Source of the DNA: Acidobacteriota bacterium
GTDB taxonomy: Bacteria > Acidobacteriota > Thermoanaerobaculia > UBA5066
DNA: 64,000 bases
Assembly: GCA_016716715.1 (NCBI GenBank)
Contig: JADJVE010000019.1
Span: 186,001-250,000 of the forward strand
Reading direction: 5' to 3'
Below, one piece after another: positions 60,449 to 64,000 of the stretch. Under the pieces are notes generated by a model that was given only the letters and a program-made list of their open reading frames with translations, ran no database searches and was not told the DNA's origin. The position numbers and the translations under genes were made by a program. Numbering within the stretch: position 1 is the stretch's first letter; the number at the start of each line of letters is the position of its first letter.

Positions 60449-63400
60449 ATGAAAGCCAATTTGGTGGTGTGTCTCCTTCTCATGGCCCTGCCGGTCCGTG
60501 CGGGCGAGATCACGGGCCGCGTGACGCTGAACGACAAGCCTGTCGCGGGCGTCACGGTTTCGGCGCTTCCGGTCGAGCAGCCCGCGGAGGCGGCGCGGCG
60601 CGAGGCCCGCCGCGAGCCGCGACCCGCCGCGATCGCAAAGGCTCTCACGAACGCGAAGGGAGAGTTCCGCCTCGTCTTCGAGGCCGTGGCGGGGGAGACT
60701 GGGAAGCTCGTGAGCCTCGCGTGCGCGGGCGGCGGCGTCGCGTCGGCGTGGCTCCCGGGCCGATTCGACACCGCGGACGTCGACGACGCCGGGGAATTCG
60801 CAGCCCGCAAGGGTGTGCCTCTCGGGGGCCGCGTCGTGGATGTCGAGGGCCGGCCGCTGGCGGACGTCGAGGTCGAGCATCCCGGTGGGCCCGGTTCCGT
60901 CCGGACCGGCGCGGACGGACGCTTCGCCTTCGAGGGAGTCGCCGAGGCTTCGAGCGACGTCTTTGCGGAGAAGCCGGGCTTCGTCAGGGCCAGAGCCTCG
61001 AACGTCCGCGGCGGAGCGAAGGACGTGGCGATTGTCATGCGCCCGGGTCTGCCACTGGCCGGAGTGGTTCTCGCGGCCGACGGCACGACTCCGGTGGCCG
61101 GGGCGATCGTCCGCGTGGACGGGCGCGAAGCCTGGGCCGCCGCCGAGACGGACGCGGAGGGACGCTTCACGGTCGCCGCGTTCGCCGCGGGGCGCGTGAC
61201 CGTCCTCGCCGACGGAGGCGAGCGCGGCATGAGGGAGGTCACGGGTGTGGCGCTGCCGCGTCCCGAAGGCGAACCTCTGAAGGTCATCCTCGCGCCGGCG
61301 CCGACGGCCCGGGGACGCGTGATCGACGCCCTGACGCGAAAGCCGGTGGCGGGCGCCGTCCTCGACGTGTCCGCGGGAAGGCTCCGTTTCTGGACGCGCT
61401 CAGGCCCTGACGGGACGTTCACGGTGCGTCCCGCGCCCGCGTCGGACTTCCGGATCGCGGCGAGCGCGCCGCGCTACGTGACGTCGATGCGCACGGTCGC
61501 GCGCGGCGAAGCTTCGAGGCCGATCGAGATCCTCGTGCGCCCGGCCGCATCCGTCGCCGGGAAGGTCGTCGATGACCAGCGTCGACCTCTCGCGGGGGTG
61601 AAGGTCCGCGCGTACGACGCGAGCCCGCGGCCCGTGATGGGCGCATCCTCGTCGGTCCTGACGGGCGACGACGGCTCGTTCACGCTGCGGCGGCTCGCAT
61701 CCGCCGAGACCCTGAGGGTCCTCGCGAGTCACCCCGACTTCGAGACGCTCTCGGTCGGCGACCTCGGCCTCAAGCCCGGCGAGGCGCGCGCGGGCCTCTC
61801 GCTGTCCCTTCGCCGCGGCGCCGTGATCACGGGCGTCGTGAGCGCGGGCGAGGCTCCGCTTGCCGGTGCGAGCGTGAGTCTCTCGCCGGGGCGCGCGGCG
61901 TACGGCGTGCCCCCGCGCTCCCTTTCCGCGCCGCAGTGGAGCTGGCCGCGAACGGCGACGGGCCCGGACGGCCGCTTCCGGCTCGGTGGGCTCGCCCCGG
62001 GCGACTACACCGTTTCGGTCTCGAGGGTCGGATACGCGAGTGAGACACGGGAGGCCGCGGTTGCGGAGGGCAAGGGCCCGGACCCGCTCTCGATCGTCCT
62101 CGGCTCCGAGGCCGTGATCGCGGGAAGCGTGCGCGGCAAGAAGGGCAGTGGCGTCCCCGGCCAGAGCGTGAACGCCACGGCGGTCGACGCGGCAGTGCGA
62201 AGCAACGGCTTCGCCCGGACGCTCCCTGACGGCAGCTTCCGCATCGACGGCCTCAAGGCCGGCGTCCCGTACAACCTCTTCATGTACTCCAGCAGCTCGA
62301 ACGCGCCGAAGAAAACCGTCACGGCTCCCGCCGACGGCGTCGAGATCCTCGCGACCGGAACGGGCCGCATCGAGGGCCGCGTCGTGGATCCGGAGGGCCG
62401 CCCCGTTCCGGAGTACCAGGTCCGCGCCCAGGGCGACCAGTCGAGCGGAGGGCCGAACTGGTGGGCCAACTCCGTCCGGCAGGACGTCTCGGCCGAGACG
62501 GGCGAGTTCGCGATCGAAAACGCTTCCGCGGGCGCCCTCGAGGTGCGCGTCGTCGCGAAGGGCTATCAGGCCGCCCGCGTCGGCGGCCTCGTCGTCGAGG
62601 AAGGTGAAACGCGGTCGGGCGTCGAGGTTCGGCTCGCCCGGGGCGCGGTCGTCCGCGGCCGCGTCGTCGAAGCCCGGAGCGGGCGGCCCGTCCCGGAGGC
62701 CGAGGTGTCCGCCGATTCCGCGCCGGCTCGCGTGACGTCCGACTCCGACGGCGCGTTCGAGCTCGAGGGCGTGATGCCCGGGAAGGTGCGGGTGACGGCG
62801 ACCTCGCCCGAGTTCACGGCCGCGAGCGAGACGATAGAGGTCGGGGACGCGGGAGGCACGGTCGAGCTCAAGCTCTCGCCCGGCGGGACGATCTCCGCCG
62901 TCGTCGTCTCGGCCGGCGGCGAGCCGGTTGCGGGCGCGGAAGTGACTCTCGTGCAGGCCGGCCAGAATTCTTACGGGGGATCGAAGTCTGTCGCGGGGCC
63001 GGACGGGCGCGTCCGGTTCTCGCACCTCGTGCCGGGCCGCTTCACGCTCACGGCGGGGAGCACCGGCCGGCGCTCGAAGCCCGTCGACGTCACTCTGGAG
63101 GCCGATCAGGCACGCGACGATGTCCGTGTCGTCGTGGGCGGGGGCGCGACGGTGCTGGTGAACGTCACGGGCCTCTCTCCGGAGGATCGCCGGCAGCTCA
63201 GCGTCATGGTTACCGGAGCGGGAAGCTGGGCCCCGGCCAAGGAGCTTCCGGACGGCCGGTTCGAGGCGCGTGACGTCGCCCCGGGCCGCGGGCAGGCGTA
63301 CGCGCGTGTGGCTTCGACCGGCGATCCGGGCGGCCGCTCCATCAGCCGGCCGCTGACGGTTCCCGAGGAGGGCACGGTGGACGTCGAGATCCCGTTCGAG

Positions 63401-64000
63401 TCCGGGTTCACGCTGACCGTAAGGGTCGTGCGCGACGGGAAGGACGTCGAGGGAGCGAACGTCTACGCGCGACCCGCTCTGGCTGAGGCCGCGACGCCCG
63501 GAATGGGCACGACCGACCCTTCGGGGATCTGCCGCCTGACGGGACTGAAGGCCGGGTCGTACAGCGTGAACGTCTTCTCGTTCGCCACGTCGGGCACCGC
63601 TCCGGAGCAGAAGATCGAGCTAACGGGCGACCGTTCGCTCGAGTTCGCCCTGCCGTCCGGCCGCGTGGCGGGCCGCGTCGTCGCGTCCGGCACGCGCCAG
63701 CCCCTCGGCGACGCGCGCGTCTCGATCAAGAGCATGAACGCGGACGGGACGTTCGGGATGACGCACGACGCGACGACGGATGACACCGGCCGGTTCCAGC
63801 TGGAGGGTCTCGAGGCCGGCCCGCTCAAGCTGACGGCGCAGAGGAGGGGCTACGTCCTCGAGACGCGCAGCGTCACCGCGGACGGCCCCGAGGATCTCGT
63901 GATCGAGCTCGCCCGCGGCGACGGCCTCGACGTGACGGGCCGCGACGGGCTCCTCGGGACGCCGCTCGGATCGCTCTCCGTGAGGGTCTCCGACGGTGTC
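60449..64000 (+). CDS. Giant secreted carboxypeptidase-regulatory-like repeat protein, cut by window edge
   Basis: An open frame of 1184 codons runs off the right edge. It has a signal peptide (KANLVVCLLLMALPVRAG) and then a long array of carboxypeptidase-regulatory-like (transthyretin-type) repeats. Each has G.V.D..G.P..GA.V....TD.DG.F.L..L.PG.Y.V, e.g. ITGRVTLNDKPVAGVTV, VDVEGRPLADVEVEHPG, IEGRVVDPEGRPVPEYQV, RGRVVEARSGRPVPEAEVSA. I count about twelve. No catalytic domain is seen in the visible part. A -10-like CAGAAT lies 10 bp before the ATG. Probably a cell-surface stalk. Confidence 0.8.
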   Translation, partial: MKANLVVCLLLMALPVRAGEITGRVTLNDKPVAGVTVSALPVEQPAEAARREARREPRPAAIAKALTNAKGEFRLVFEAVAGETGKLVSLACAGGGVASAWLPGRFDTADVDDAGEFAARKGVPLGGRVVDVEGRPLADVEVEHPGGPGSVRTGADGRFAFEGVAEASSDVFAEKPGFVRARASNVRGGAKDVAIVMRPGLPLAGVVLAADGTTPVAGAIVRVDGREAWAAAETDAEGRFTVAAFAAGRVTVLADGGERGMREVTGVALPRPEGEPLKVILAPAPTARGRVIDALTRKPVAGAVLDVSAGRLRFWTRSGPDGTFTVRPAPASDFRIAASAPRYVTSMRTVARGEASRPIEILVRPAASVAGKVVDDQRRPLAGVKVRAYDASPRPVMGASSSVLTGDDGSFTLRRLASAETLRVLASHPDFETLSVGDLGLKPGEARAGLSLSLRRGAVITGVVSAGEAPLAGASVSLSPGRAAYGVPPRSLSAPQWSWPRTATGPDGRFRLGGLAPGDYTVSVSRVGYASETREAAVAEGKGPDPLSIVLGSEAVIAGSVRGKKGSGVPGQSVNATAVDAAVRSNGFARTLPDGSFRIDGLKAGVPYNLFMYSSSSNAPKKTVTAPADGVEILATGTGRIEGRVVDPEGRPVPEYQVRAQGDQSSGGPNWWANSVRQDVSAETGEFAIENASAGALEVRVVAKGYQAARVGGLVVEEGETRSGVEVRLARGAVVRGRVVEARSGRPVPEAEVSADSAPARVTSDSDGAFELEGVMPGKVRVTATSPEFTAASETIEVGDAGGTVELKLSPGGTISAVVVSAGGEPVAGAEVTLVQAGQNSYGGSKSVAGPDGRVRFSHLVPGRFTLTAGSTGRRSKPVDVTLEADQARDDVRVVVGGGATVLVNVTGLSPEDRRQLSVMVTGAGSWAPAKELPDGRFEARDVAPGRGQAYARVASTGDPGGRSISRPLTVPEEGTVDVEIPFESGFTLTVRVVRDGKDVEGANVYARPALAEAATPGMGTTDPSGICRLTGLKAGSYSVNVFSFATSGTAPEQKIELTGDRSLEFALPSGRVAGRVVASGTRQPLGDARVSIKSMNADGTFGMTHDATTDDTGRFQLEGLEAGPLKLTAQRRGYVLETRSVTADGPEDLVIELARGDGLDVTGRDGLLGTPLGSLSVRVSDGV

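Overview
The window is a GC-rich bacterial chromosome segment (roughly 70% GC by eye, not computed). It is densely packed: many neighbours overlap by 4 bp (GTGA or ATGA start/stop overlaps). An Acidobacteriota-like organism is the best guess. The evidence is a Ser/Thr kinase fused to a TolB-like propeller, Gld-type ABC genes followed by a DUF4340 protein, several very large secreted repeat proteins, and complete lysine/DAP and lipoate gene sets. This assignment is inference, because no rRNA is present.

Layout. 1-3963: a receiver-like fragment, gatC-gatA and a secreted cell-wall amidase. 3960-7803 (minus): a compact trio of an asparagine-synthetase-like ligase lacking the glutaminase Cys, a radical SAM enzyme and a halogenase-like flavoprotein. 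7858-12535: ABC ATPase, permease, GldG-like and DUF4340 proteins. 12539-16958: pentapeptide protein, Ycf46-like AAA+ ATPase, YbjQ, Lon-N-domain protein and ferredoxin. 16991-24208: lipA, a membrane protein, lipB, two paralogous secreted proteins and a 2-oxoacid dehydrogenase E1alpha-E1beta-E2 operon that would use the lipoate made by LipA/LipB. 24424-26117: three exported Hcp-fold proteins. 26141-32589: a textbook-looking transcription attenuator followed by asd-lysC-dapB-dapA-dapD-lysA, the succinylase route to DAP and lysine. 32624-37360: aldo-keto reductase, a B12-mutase large subunit and a TPR protein. 37357-43654: the conserved order lolB-ispE-tRNA-Gln-prs-rplY-pth-rpsF-rpsR-DUF2232-rplI, with lolB split by a frameshift. 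43749-51259: kinase, PBP1A, a small membrane protein and uvrB. 51293-64000: three giant secreted multidomain proteins, the last cut by the window edge.

The most unusual signal is a dispersed DNA-level element. It is a purine tract followed by a core close to TTTCTTAGAAGG(TGAA), AT-rich against its surroundings, with about 22 copies between 5.5 and 44 kb, nearly all inside genes. It occurs on both strands and in all three reading frames. The copies fall into about eight groups, and each group begins (on the plus strand) with a forward copy and ends with an inverted copy, 60-900 bp apart. They encode FLEGE-like or SKK-like peptides, create tails and insertions in several enzymes, overlap the lysA start codon and encode the LolB lipobox. 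I know of no described family that matches.

Other notable signals: a recurrent extended -10 box (TGCTANNNT) 6-10 bp before start codons, implying leaderless mRNAs; a 1406-residue protein with two seven-repeat propellers, the second inserted inside an Ig-like domain; and a 17-bp repeat of the uvrB 3' end flanking that gene.
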